From a virus, in IMG/VR virus record IMGVR_UViG_3300042876_000282, positions 1 through 64,000 of that record: 64,000 bases of DNA. One strand, given 5' to 3'. Under the pieces are notes generated by a model. The model did no database searches. It was not told the origin of the DNA and saw only the letters and a list, made by a program, of their open reading frames with translations. This document shows positions 30,977-38,977 of this stretch, one piece after another (position 1 is the stretch's first letter; each line of letters opens with the position of its first letter). A program made the translations under genes and the position numbers.

Positions 30977-32416
30977 ATGATCACCGTTCGTCTCGACACC
31001 CGAATCCGACTCCCCGCGGGGCTCCCGAAGAGCTTCGTGCGAGACCTCCGCGCAGCGTTCACGCACGCGAACCCGGAGTTCTCGAAGAAACGCGCGATCG
31101 GCTTCGCATCGTACGGCGTGCCATCGCGGATCGTGACGTGCACCGTGAACGCGGACGGCTCGATCACGCTTCCGCGTGGTGGTACGGCGACGCTTCGCAA
31201 GCTCGCGCGCGAGCACGGGATCCAGATCCGATGGATCGACGATCGAGAAGAGCAGCCGGCGGTCGCGTGGCCGAAGCCGAGCGTCGAGCTTCGACCGTAC
31301 CAAGCCGCGGCGCTCGACGCGTGCCTCTTGCGAGAGCAGGGGATCGTCCGCGCTCCGACGGGATCGGGTAAGACTACGATCGCGCTCGCGGTCGCGGCGG
31401 CGTTGCAGCAGCCGGCGCTCGTGATCATGCGGGACTCGAACTTGCTCGATCAGTGGAAGGACCGCGCCGTGCGCGAGCTTGGGCTGCACGCGCGCGAGAT
31501 CGGGATCTTGCGCGGAGGGTCGAAGCTACAGATCGGGCCGCGTCTCACGCTCGCGCTTCAGCAGACCTTGAACTCGGGCGCGTTCCCGCTGGGCAAGGTC
31601 GCGCGCGAGTTCGGTGCGGTGCTCGTCGACGAAGTGCACGGCGTCGCGGCGAAGACGTTTCAGACGGTGATCGACGAGTTCCCGGCGCGGTATCGTCTCG
31701 GGTTCAGCGCGGACGAAACGCGGAAAGACGGGAAAGAGTTTTTGGTCTACGACCAGTTCGGTTCGGTGCTCTACGAAGTCGAGCGCGACGAACTCGAACG
31801 CGACGGCGTGATCGTGCCGGTGCGCGTGCGTCTCGTGCCGACGACGTTCTCCGCGGATTGGTACCGCGACGCGTCGAGCGGAGAGCGCGACTTCAATCGG
31901 TTCCTCGAAGAGTCGACGAACGACGAAGAGCGCAACGCGCAACTCGTCGGGCTCGTGCGCCGACTCGTCTCCGACGGTACGCGACCGATCTTCGTCTTCA
32001 CGCATCGCGTGGAACACGCGCGATGGATCGCGGACGTCGGTCTCTTCGCGGTGGGCGTGCGTGCCGGGCTCATGCTGGGCGGTAAGCCGAACGCGGTCCG
32101 CTTCGCGGAAGATAAGTCGCGACTCGCACGCGGCGACCTCGACGCGGCCGCGGGAACGTACAACGCGATCGGAACCGGAATCGACGTGCCGGCGGTCGCG
32201 GCTGGCGTCATGGCGACGCCGATCGGGAACAACGCGCAGTTCTTCAATCAGGTTCGCGGGCGAATCTGCCGACCCGCGCCGGGCAAGCGCGAGGGCGTGC
32301 TGTTCGTGTTGTGGGATCGAAACGTCTTCCCGGATGCTCCGGCGAAGTTCAAGAAGTGGAACCGCGGCAACGTCGAGATCCTCGACGACGCGGGACGATG
32401 GATCGCGGTCCGTTGA
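30977..32416 (+). CDS. SF2 DNA helicase (UvsW/XPB-like)
   Basis: ATG 30977 follows an AGGGGGG site and is preferred over ATG 30959. The 479 residues carry APTGSGKTT (Walker A, about 125-133), LVDEVHG (motif II, about 216-222), FVFTHRVEH, and QVRGRICRP (motif VI, about 424). The N-terminal 110 residues are a separate DNA-contact domain. Such enzymes remodel branched DNA and R-loops, as UvsW does in T4. It opens the replication region. Confidence 0.8.
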   Translation: MITVRLDTRIRLPAGLPKSFVRDLRAAFTHANPEFSKKRAIGFASYGVPSRIVTCTVNADGSITLPRGGTATLRKLAREHGIQIRWIDDREEQPAVAWPKPSVELRPYQAAALDACLLREQGIVRAPTGSGKTTIALAVAAALQQPALVIMRDSNLLDQWKDRAVRELGLHAREIGILRGGSKLQIGPRLTLALQQTLNSGAFPLGKVAREFGAVLVDEVHGVAAKTFQTVIDEFPARYRLGFSADETRKDGKEFLVYDQFGSVLYEVERDELERDGVIVPVRVRLVPTTFSADWYRDASSGERDFNRFLEESTNDEERNAQLVGLVRRLVSDGTRPIFVFTHRVEHARWIADVGLFAVGVRAGLMLGGKPNAVRFAEDKSRLARGDLDAAAGTYNAIGTGIDVPAVAAGVMATPIGNNAQFFNQVRGRICRPAPGKREGVLFVLWDRNVFPDAPAKFKKWNRGNVEILDDAGRWIAVR

Positions 32417-32435
32417 TCGTTCGGAGGTAGCAGGG

Positions 32436-32735
32436 ATGGAACGTCGAAGGAAAGTCACGCGCGAAGGCGCGGAGGTCGAGGTCGGTTCGGAGTTCGTCGC
32501 GCGCGACGGCGACACGCTCACGGTCTCGTATCCCGAGGTCAAGCTCCCGCTCCGCGCGAAGTTCGCGATCGTCGACGTCGGCGGCGTCTCGTACACGCGT
32601 GCGCTCCGCGACGGCGACGACGTCGGAGCGGAGTACGATCGGATCTACTCGTTCCTCCGGCAGCGTGCCGAACGCGACGCGGTCGAGAAGGTGCGGATGT
32701 GGAACGCGGAGTTCGGCGACGGTGGTTCGAAATGA
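32436..32735 (+). CDS. Hypothetical protein (99 aa)
   Basis: ATG 32436 directly follows AGCAGGG with GGAGG a little upstream. The protein has an N-terminal basic stretch, a beta middle (TLTVSYPEVKLPLRAKFAIV) and a C-terminal charged helix (QRAERDAVEKVRMWN). It overlaps the next start. The setting between SF2 helicase and DnaB suggests a replication accessory role, without direct support. Confidence 0.6.
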   Translation: MERRRKVTREGAEVEVGSEFVARDGDTLTVSYPEVKLPLRAKFAIVDVGGVSYTRALRDGDDVGAEYDRIYSFLRQRAERDAVEKVRMWNAEFGDGGSK

Positions 32736-33292
32736 AAGTTCGGACCAAGAAACCCGCGGGCTGGACGCCGACACCGCGCGCGGTGCCTTCCACGATGCCG
32801 ACGCCGGCGCGCGTACCATCGCCGAAGGTCGCGGACGCTCCGCGTGCATACCTCGCGGGCTTCCTCGCGGAACGTGCGAAGCCGAGCGGGGTGCGCGAAC
32901 GAAAGAAGACGAGCGCGGAGGTCGCCGAAGCCGACGCGAAGCGTCGCGCGCAGACCGGCGAGTGGGAAGACGCGAAGCCGTCGACGCTCGTCGGTCTCTA
33001 TTCGGTGTGTCATCGGATGGTCTACGGCGTTGCGCCGATCGAGTTCGAGGACAACGCAGAATTCGCGAGTGCGACGCGCGCGGCGTCGGCGTTGCTCACG
33101 TCGCAGTTCGGCGGTGACGCGGTGGAGTTCGCGGCGTTCGTGCGCTGGGCATGGACGCGCGAGAAGAACCGCGCGAAGTGGGCGCGCGACAATGGGCGGG
33201 ACATCAATCGGATGGTGTGGCGCTTCGTGTTCGCGCGCGCGAAGGTGGGGGACTACCGCGTCGACCTCGCGAATCGGGGGAGGCGTGCGTGA
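32732..33292 (+). CDS. Hypothetical replication-module protein, possible helicase loader (186 aa)
   Basis: ATG 32732 overlaps the previous TGA. Residues 1-45 are Pro/Lys rich; the rest is helical with aromatic positions (YSVCHRMVYGVAPIEFED; FVRWAWTREKNRAKWARDNG). Its stop overlaps the DnaB start. Phage loaders or primosome proteins often lie just before DnaB, so that role is inferred from position only. Confidence 0.55.
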   Translation: MKVRTKKPAGWTPTPRAVPSTMPTPARVPSPKVADAPRAYLAGFLAERAKPSGVRERKKTSAEVAEADAKRRAQTGEWEDAKPSTLVGLYSVCHRMVYGVAPIEFEDNAEFASATRAASALLTSQFGGDAVEFAAFVRWAWTREKNRAKWARDNGRDINRMVWRFVFARAKVGDYRVDLANRGRRA

Positions 33293-34731
33293 GCGAATCG
33301 AAGTCGAAGACGAAGGACGAGATCACCTACGACCCGACGAACGAGCGGATCGTGATCGGGATGGCTCTCGCAGATCGGAAGCGACGAGACACGTTGACGC
33401 GTACGATCGCAGCGGACGAGTTCCTCGTGCCGCAACATGCCGCGCTCTGGCGCGCTCTCCGCGTGATGACAGACAAGGGACTCGAACACGATCCCGCGGT
33501 GTTCCTTCGCATCGCGCTCGCGGAGTCTCCCGACCTCGACGCCGACTACACGAGCGGGCTTGAAGCACAAGCGACGATCCCGACCAACCCGGATTGGTAC
33601 GTCGAGACGCTTCGATGGGATGCGACGCGCGCTCGCGTGATCAAGGGGCCAGCACCGGAGCTTATCAAAGACCTCCGCGATCCGAAGGCGACGCCGGAGA
33701 AGGTCGCGAGTGCAGCGCGCGCGGTGCTTCGTGCGATCGAAGGCGGCGGCGGTCGGAGTTTCATTCGACGACCCGACGAACTCGCGCGCTCGTTCTCGGC
33801 GGAGATCGAAGCGCGCAAGGCTTCGGGCAACTTTTGGCCGACGGGCTTCGATGCGATGGACGCGAAGCTCGTCGAAGGCGCGATGCCGAAGCGAACCGCG
33901 GTCGTCGCGGGGCTTCCCGGATCTGGCAAGTCGACGTTCTCCGGAGACTTCGCGATCCGACTCGCGAAGGCCGGTCGTCGGCCGCTCGTCGGATGCTGGG
34001 AAATGGGCGCGGAGTCGACGCTCGACGTCATGGTTTCGGGCTTGCTCGGTCTCGAACTCGAACGCGTGGTCCAGGGCAACCTCACGAGCGACGAAGTCGC
34101 GCGCGTGAACAAGGCGACGCGCTGGATCACGCAGCGGGTCAAGTTCATGGAGAACGCTTTCTTCGGCGACGAGCTACGCCGCGGCGCGGGGAAGCGCTCG
34201 AACGATCGATCGCTCGACGTGCTCGAAGGCTACATCGCTGAGAGCGGATGCGACGTCGGGATTTGGGATCTCTGGGAGCGGTGTCTCGTCGATCTCTCGT
34301 ATGACGGGGTCACGACCGCGCTCTATCGCCAGCAGGAAATGCACGCGCGTTACAATATCTATGGCGTGATCTGCCACCAGCTGAGACTCAAAGACGTCGA
34401 GAAGCGCGCGGACAAGCGACCGACGCGCGAAGCGATCAAGGGCACCGGCGCGTTCGTCGAGGTCGCGGATCAGATCTTCGGCGTCCATCGCGACGCGCAA
34501 TTCAAGGCGGTACCGGACGACTCGCTCGAAATCATTTGCCTGAAACAGCGCAAGGGAAAGGCGAATTGGGCGGCGCGCTTCGAGTGGGATGGTGCTCGCG
34601 CGCAGATCACGGGAGGCGAGGAAGTGCCCTACGATCCGGGGTTGGAGTCGAGCACGCAGTTCGGAGGGGACATCGGCGACGTGAAGATCGAACGCTCGTC
34701 GCGAAAGAAGCCGAGTCGGAGGGACGGATGA
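33289..34731 (+). CDS. dnaB: Replicative DNA helicase, DnaB-like
   Basis: GTG 33289 overlaps the previous stop. The N-terminal 110 residues resemble the DnaB N domain (DPTNERIVIGMALADRKRRD; VPQHAALWRALRVM). The RecA-type core starts about residue 175 with FWPTGFDAMDAKLVEG, then GLPGSGKST (Walker A, about 207-215) and GVICHQLRLKD later. It would unwind the fork 5' to 3' as a hexamer. The primase gene follows after one small gene. Confidence 0.85.
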   Translation: MSESKSKTKDEITYDPTNERIVIGMALADRKRRDTLTRTIAADEFLVPQHAALWRALRVMTDKGLEHDPAVFLRIALAESPDLDADYTSGLEAQATIPTNPDWYVETLRWDATRARVIKGPAPELIKDLRDPKATPEKVASAARAVLRAIEGGGGRSFIRRPDELARSFSAEIEARKASGNFWPTGFDAMDAKLVEGAMPKRTAVVAGLPGSGKSTFSGDFAIRLAKAGRRPLVGCWEMGAESTLDVMVSGLLGLELERVVQGNLTSDEVARVNKATRWITQRVKFMENAFFGDELRRGAGKRSNDRSLDVLEGYIAESGCDVGIWDLWERCLVDLSYDGVTTALYRQQEMHARYNIYGVICHQLRLKDVEKRADKRPTREAIKGTGAFVEVADQIFGVHRDAQFKAVPDDSLEIICLKQRKGKANWAARFEWDGARAQITGGEEVPYDPGLESSTQFGGDIGDVKIERSSRKKPSRRDG

Positions 34732-34931
34732 GCACGATGGCGGAAGAGCAGCCGACGCGAGCGATCGCGAACGCGGTCGAACGAATCCGTGCCGCGGTTC
34801 GCGCTGCGAAGCCGTTGCTCGAAGACCCGCGCGACGTCGCGGTCTTGGAGTTCCTCGAAGAGACGATCGACGAAGAGGGCGCGATCATCGATCGCGCGTT
34901 GACGGCATGTCGCGCGACGTCGCACGCGTAG
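34728..34931 (+). CDS. Small helical protein between DnaB and primase (67 aa)
   Basis: ATG 34728 overlaps the DnaB stop; a second ATG at 34737 is possible. The product is mostly helix and acidic (AVERIRAAVRAAKPLLEDPR; LEFLEETIDEEGAIIDRAL). Its 3' end overlaps the primase start by 25 bases. A small adaptor of the primosome is possible; nothing proves it. Confidence 0.55.
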   Translation: MSTMAEEQPTRAIANAVERIRAAVRAAKPLLEDPRDVAVLEFLEETIDEEGAIIDRALTACRATSHA

Positions 34932-35866
34932 ACGTGTCGGAGCTACTCCGCGCGCTGGGCATCGAAGCGAAGCGCGACGGGAAGCGATGGGTCGCGAAGT
35001 GTCCGAACCCGGATCACGCGGACCGATCGCCGTCGTGGTCGATCGTCGACACCGGCTCGCACTACTGTTTCGCGTGCGGGTTGCAGGGTGGCCCGTGGGA
35101 ACTCGTCGCGTCGGTGCGGTCGTGTTCGCTCGCGGATGCTGGGAAGTGGATCGCGGCGAACGTCGGACGGCTCGACCTCGACGACGGGCTGCCGACGATT
35201 CGGATCGGAGAGCCGACGCGTGCGGAGTTCGCGCTTCCGTGGGGGGTGCAGATCCCGAGCGTGGACGGGAGCGAATGGTTTCGGCCGGCGCTCGACTACC
35301 TCGATCGACGCGGGGTCACGCGCGCGCAGATCGAACGATGGCGCATCGGGTTCGCGATCTCGGGGCGGTGCGCGATGCGCGTCGTCGTGCCGGTGGTGAC
35401 GCGTCGTCGCTTGCTCTCGTACGTCGCGCGCGCGTTCGTGAACGACGGTCGAGCGCGGTACGACACGCCGCCGCGAGACGAGCCCGGTGTGAATCCCGCG
35501 GCCGCGATCTTCGGCGAACCCGCGTTCGAGCCGCTCGACGCGGAGGGAAGGCGCGGGACGGTGACGGTGACGGAGGGTGTCTTCAAGTCGCTCGCGATGG
35601 AACGCGCAGGCGCGCCGAACCCGTGCGCGATCCTCGGTGCGAAGAACATGGGGCCGGAGAAGATCGCAACGCTCGCGACGTTCCGACGAGTGCTCGTCGC
35701 GACCGATCCGGACTCCGCCGGTGACCGAGCCTTCGACGCGCTCGCGGAATCTCTGGCGAGATACTCCGACGTCCGACGCGTACCGCTCGACCTCGCGCCG
35801 GATGATGCAGACGACGACACGAACCGCGCCGCATGGATTGCAGCGGCGAGACGGAGGGTAAGATGA
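34907..35866 (+). CDS. dnaG: DNA primase, DnaG-like
   Basis: A CHC2 zinc site is clear: CPNPDH (C32, H37) and CFACG (C54, C57). The Toprim core shows VTVTEGVFKSLAMERAG at about residue 220 (catalytic Glu) and VATDPDSAGDRAFD near 265 (D-x-D). At 319 residues it lacks the long C-terminal helicase-binding domain of cellular DnaG. It makes RNA primers for lagging-strand synthesis next to DnaB. Confidence 0.85.
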   Translation: MSRDVARVDVSELLRALGIEAKRDGKRWVAKCPNPDHADRSPSWSIVDTGSHYCFACGLQGGPWELVASVRSCSLADAGKWIAANVGRLDLDDGLPTIRIGEPTRAEFALPWGVQIPSVDGSEWFRPALDYLDRRGVTRAQIERWRIGFAISGRCAMRVVVPVVTRRRLLSYVARAFVNDGRARYDTPPRDEPGVNPAAAIFGEPAFEPLDAEGRRGTVTVTEGVFKSLAMERAGAPNPCAILGAKNMGPEKIATLATFRRVLVATDPDSAGDRAFDALAESLARYSDVRRVPLDLAPDDADDDTNRAAWIAAARRRVR

Positions 35867-36255
35867 CGGCTCCGACTGGAAGACCGAAGGGAAGACCGAA
35901 GGGCGCGAAGACCGCGGCTCACGCGTACGCGTTCCGCAAGCTCGCGAAGCTCGCGCCGAACTCCGCGCGCGAGCGACTACGTCGCGCGATCATCGTCACG
36001 GGTGGGAGCTACATCGCGACCGCGGTGGTGATCGGCTACTCGCCGGCGTCGACGAAAGAGATCCAGCGCTGGATCGCGAAGTGGAACCTCGAAGACGAGG
36101 TCCGCGAAGCGAAGCGACGGGGCGCGACTCGGAACCGCGCCGGCAAGCTCACGAACAAGTCGAGCGCGATCCGCAAGACCAACGCGTCGATCGTGCGCGA
36201 CGCGAAGCGCAAGCTCGAAAAGCTCGCGAAAATCCGGGAGCTTTTGCAGACGTGA
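35863..36255 (+). CDS. DNA-binding protein with AT-hook-like start and HTH (130 aa)
   Basis: ATG 35863 overlaps the primase stop. The N-terminus GRPKGRPKGAK repeats an AT-hook-like pattern. A possible helix-turn-helix lies at about 48-70 (IATAVVIGYSPASTKEIQRW), and the rest is strongly basic. It may be a regulator or nucleoid protein. It ends just before the promoter of the UvrD-like gene and could act there, which is inference. Confidence 0.6.
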   Translation: MTAPTGRPKGRPKGAKTAAHAYAFRKLAKLAPNSARERLRRAIIVTGGSYIATAVVIGYSPASTKEIQRWIAKWNLEDEVREAKRRGATRNRAGKLTNKSSAIRKTNASIVRDAKRKLEKLAKIRELLQT

Positions 36256-36265
36256 CGATTCCCCC

Positions 36266-36330
36266 TTGCACGGTTCCGCGGCTCGTGTATATCTAGGCTC
36301 ACCAACGGGGCTCGCCCCGAGAAAGAGAAG
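36266..36330 (+). promoter_or_regulatory. Early-type promoter and hairpin leader of the UvrD-like gene
   Basis: TTGCAC (36266-36271) and TATATC (36288-36293) are separated by 16 bases, a sigma-70-like spacing. The box continues as TATATCTAGG. A 14-base hairpin, CGGGGC-TC-GCCCCG at 36306-36319, follows, then the purine run GAGAAAGAGAAG used as ribosome-binding site for ATG 36338. The same cassette recurs at 52602, 61235 and 63474. Confidence 0.65.
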
Positions 36331-36337
36331 AACTCCG

Positions 36338-38308
36338 ATGACGAAGAACCTCACGCAGACGATCGCGACCCTGAACCCCGAGCAGCGCGACGTCGTCGAG
36401 CACGTTCGCGGGCCGATCATCGTCGGCGCCGTTGCCGGTGCGGGGAAGACGACCGCGCTCGTCGCGCGCATCGCGAACCTCGTCGAGAACCACGGGGTCG
36501 ACCCGCGGCGGATCCTCGCGGTGACGTTCAGCGCGAAGGCGGCGGGTGAGATGAACGAGCGGCTCCGCGCGATGATCGGCGAGAGCGACGCGCGGGTCGG
36601 TACCTTTCACTCGCTCGCGAATCAGATCGTGCGCGAAGAGAAGCTGGCGCCCGGCTACCGGCTCGACGAGCGCGACCGCTACCGCACGCTGATCAAGGAC
36701 GCGCTCGGCTTCCGCGGCATGAAGTGGGATAGCGCCGACCTCACGACGGTCTCGGCGTACATCGGACGGGCGAAGGCTTCGTGCGCGCTTCCCGGTACGC
36801 CGGAGGCTCTCGCAGTCGCGCGCAAGTTCTACGACGTGAACCCGTGCGGGCAGCGCTCGCCGGAGCTTCTCGCGGAGGCATACGCGCGGACCGAGGTCGC
36901 GCGCCGCGAGACGATGCTGATGACGTTCGACGACATGCTCCTCGACGCGTGGCACGCGCTCGCGACGAACGAGAGCACGCGTGCGCGCTGGGCGTCGCGC
37001 TGGGATTTCGTCATGCAGGACGAGTGTCAAGACGAGAACTTGGTTCAGCGCGAGATCGCTTCGATGCTCGCTCGCGACCATCGGAACTACATGGTGGTCG
37101 GCGACCCCGCACAAGCGATCTACGGCTTCCGCGGCTCCGACCCGAGCGGGCTTCTCGCGTTCGCGTCGACGTGGGGCGCGCGGGTGGTCTACATGCACCG
37201 GAACTACCGCTGCGGCGACGCGATCGCGAGCGCTGCGAACGGCGTGCTCGGTGCGATGGCTCCGACTGCGAAGCTCGACATGTCGATCACGGCGGAGCGC
37301 GGCGTCGCCGGTGACGTGGTCGCGACTCGCTTCGTCGACATGGACGCGGAAGCCGGTGGCGTCGTCGCGGAGATCCTCGCACGCGGTACGGACGGCGCGA
37401 AGTGGTCGAGCATGGCCGCGCTCTACCGCACGAACGCGCAGAGTCGCGCGCTCGAAGAGGCGCTGCTGTCGAACCGGATCCCGTACGTGGTGATCGGCGG
37501 GACCAACTTCTACGACCGGAAGGAAATCAAGGATCTTCTCGGCTACCTCCGGATCGCGAGCGGTCGCGGCGAGTTCGACGACGTGCGCCGGTGCATCAAC
37601 GCCCCGTTCCGCTTCCTCGGAAAAGCCTTCGTCGAGAAGGTGGATTCGATGCACGTCGAGTCGAATACGTGGACCGACACGGTTCGTCGTACCGCGGCGA
37701 CCGGCGGCTTGCAGTCGCGGCAGCGCACGAGCGCGCTCGAATGGTGCACGCTCGTCGACGTGCTCGCGAAGCGCATCGCGGCCGGCGGCGACGATGCGAA
37801 GCCCGCGGCGCTGATCGAAGAGGTGCTCTCGGAGACCGACTTCGTCCGGTGGATCACGCGTGACGAGGGCACCGAGAGCCCCGAGAACTCGCGGGTCTCG
37901 AACATTCGCGAACTCGTTCGAGCGTCGGAGCGCTTCGTCACGGTCGACGATCTTCTCGACTACGTCGACGAGCAGATCGAGGCGAGCAAGCGAGCGAAGG
38001 TCGGGCAGGATGCGAACCGCGTGACCCTCATGTCGATCCATCGCTCGAAGGGGCTCGAATGGTCGACGGTGTTCGTCATCGGCGCGAACGAGAAGATCCT
38101 CCCGCACGCGCGTTGCGAAGACGTCGAGGAAGAGCGGCGGCTCGCGTACGTCGCCTTCACGCGTGCGCGTGACGTTCTCCGCGTCTCGTGCGTGGCGAAC
38201 GCTGCGATCGGCCCGAAGGTCGTCACGCTCTCGCCGTCGCGGTTCGTGGTCGAGGCCGGGCTGCAGGTCGTCAACGCGGCGTGCGCAGCGCTCGAAGCCG
38301 CGGAGTGA
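36338..38308 (+). CDS. UvrD/Rep-family SF1 helicase (656 aa)
   Basis: All main SF1A motifs are visible: LNPEQRDVVEHV (Q motif), GAVAGAGKTT at 30-39, GTFHSLA, FVMQDECQDEN near 225 (motif II), VVGDPAQAIYGFRG, YMHRNYR near 285, MSIHRSKGLEWSTVFVIG near 565, and RLAYVAFTRARD near 600. It moves 3' to 5' on ssDNA and would assist replication restart or recombination (compare T4 Dda). It has its own promoter and leader, so it is likely expressed early. Confidence 0.9.
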   Translation: MTKNLTQTIATLNPEQRDVVEHVRGPIIVGAVAGAGKTTALVARIANLVENHGVDPRRILAVTFSAKAAGEMNERLRAMIGESDARVGTFHSLANQIVREEKLAPGYRLDERDRYRTLIKDALGFRGMKWDSADLTTVSAYIGRAKASCALPGTPEALAVARKFYDVNPCGQRSPELLAEAYARTEVARRETMLMTFDDMLLDAWHALATNESTRARWASRWDFVMQDECQDENLVQREIASMLARDHRNYMVVGDPAQAIYGFRGSDPSGLLAFASTWGARVVYMHRNYRCGDAIASAANGVLGAMAPTAKLDMSITAERGVAGDVVATRFVDMDAEAGGVVAEILARGTDGAKWSSMAALYRTNAQSRALEEALLSNRIPYVVIGGTNFYDRKEIKDLLGYLRIASGRGEFDDVRRCINAPFRFLGKAFVEKVDSMHVESNTWTDTVRRTAATGGLQSRQRTSALEWCTLVDVLAKRIAAGGDDAKPAALIEEVLSETDFVRWITRDEGTESPENSRVSNIRELVRASERFVTVDDLLDYVDEQIEASKRAKVGQDANRVTLMSIHRSKGLEWSTVFVIGANEKILPHARCEDVEEERRLAYVAFTRARDVLRVSCVANAAIGPKVVTLSPSRFVVEAGLQVVNAACAALEAAE

Positions 38309-38325
38309 AACTCGCGCGGGGGCTC

Positions 38326-38395
38326 TTGCGAAGGTGCTCCCGCGCATCGTAGGTTCTGCACCCCAAACGACACGGGCTAGCCCGAGAAGGATCAC
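38326..38395 (+). promoter_or_regulatory. Promoter-like region and hairpin leader of the sigma-like gene
   Basis: TTGCGA (38326-38331) and TAGGTT (38350-38355) have 18 bases between them. A short palindrome CGGGCTAGCCCG (38373-38384) and AGAAGG follow just before ATG 38399, a shortened form of the GGGC-hairpin leader seen at 36306. Confidence 0.45.
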
Positions 38396-38398
38396 GAC

Positions 38399-38974
38399 AT
38401 GGCGAAGTTCAGGCAAGCACGCTCGACGTTCCTCGCGTACCGCGAAGGGCGAGCGACGTTCGATGATGTCTACCGCGTGGTCGCGGAAGACGTGGCAGCG
38501 ATCGCGGCGTACTTCGGCAAGCGCTGGCGGTGTCGCCTTCACGCTTCCGCCGACATCCGGCAAGAGATCACGATCGCGATCTGGCGCGCGCTCGACGAAT
38601 GGGATCCGACGCGCGGCGTCGAGATCGATGCCTACGTCTACTTCCAGGTCGGGCGCTACGCAGAGAAGCGGCTGGCGAAGGCCGCGGGCTGGCCGCGCAA
38701 GGGACGCCGTCCGCCGGCGCGCGCCGTCACCTACGCGGACACGTACGAGCCCGGCGCGCCGGCTACGCAGGAAGCGACGGTCTCTCTTCGGCTCGCGCTC
38801 GAATCCGATCCGTGGTTCGCGCGTGCCGCGGTGTTCATGGTCGAGACCGACGGGAATCTTCGCGGTGCAGCGCGCAACGCGTCGACGTCGTCGGATGATA
38901 GGTCGTGGGAGTTCGAGCGCGCATACCGCGCGGCGGCTCGCCGGCTCCAAGGTGAAGTGCTCGAAGCGAGGTAA
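38399..38974 (+). CDS. Sigma-70 region 2-like transcription factor (191 aa)
   Basis: Residues 25-95 resemble sigma region 2: VAEDVAAIAAYFGKRW, then SADIRQEITIAIWRALDEWD and GVEIDAYVYFQVGRYAEKRL. A basic stretch (KAAGWPRKGRRPP) follows. The C-terminal 90 residues are helical and could hold a weak region 4 (LRGAARNASTSSDDRSWEFE). It may direct host RNA polymerase to the phage TANNNT boxes. It lies alone after its own hairpin leader. Confidence 0.55.
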   Translation: MAKFRQARSTFLAYREGRATFDDVYRVVAEDVAAIAAYFGKRWRCRLHASADIRQEITIAIWRALDEWDPTRGVEIDAYVYFQVGRYAEKRLAKAAGWPRKGRRPPARAVTYADTYEPGAPATQEATVSLRLALESDPWFARAAVFMVETDGNLRGAARNASTSSDDRSWEFERAYRAAARRLQGEVLEAR

Positions 38975-38977
38975 ATC

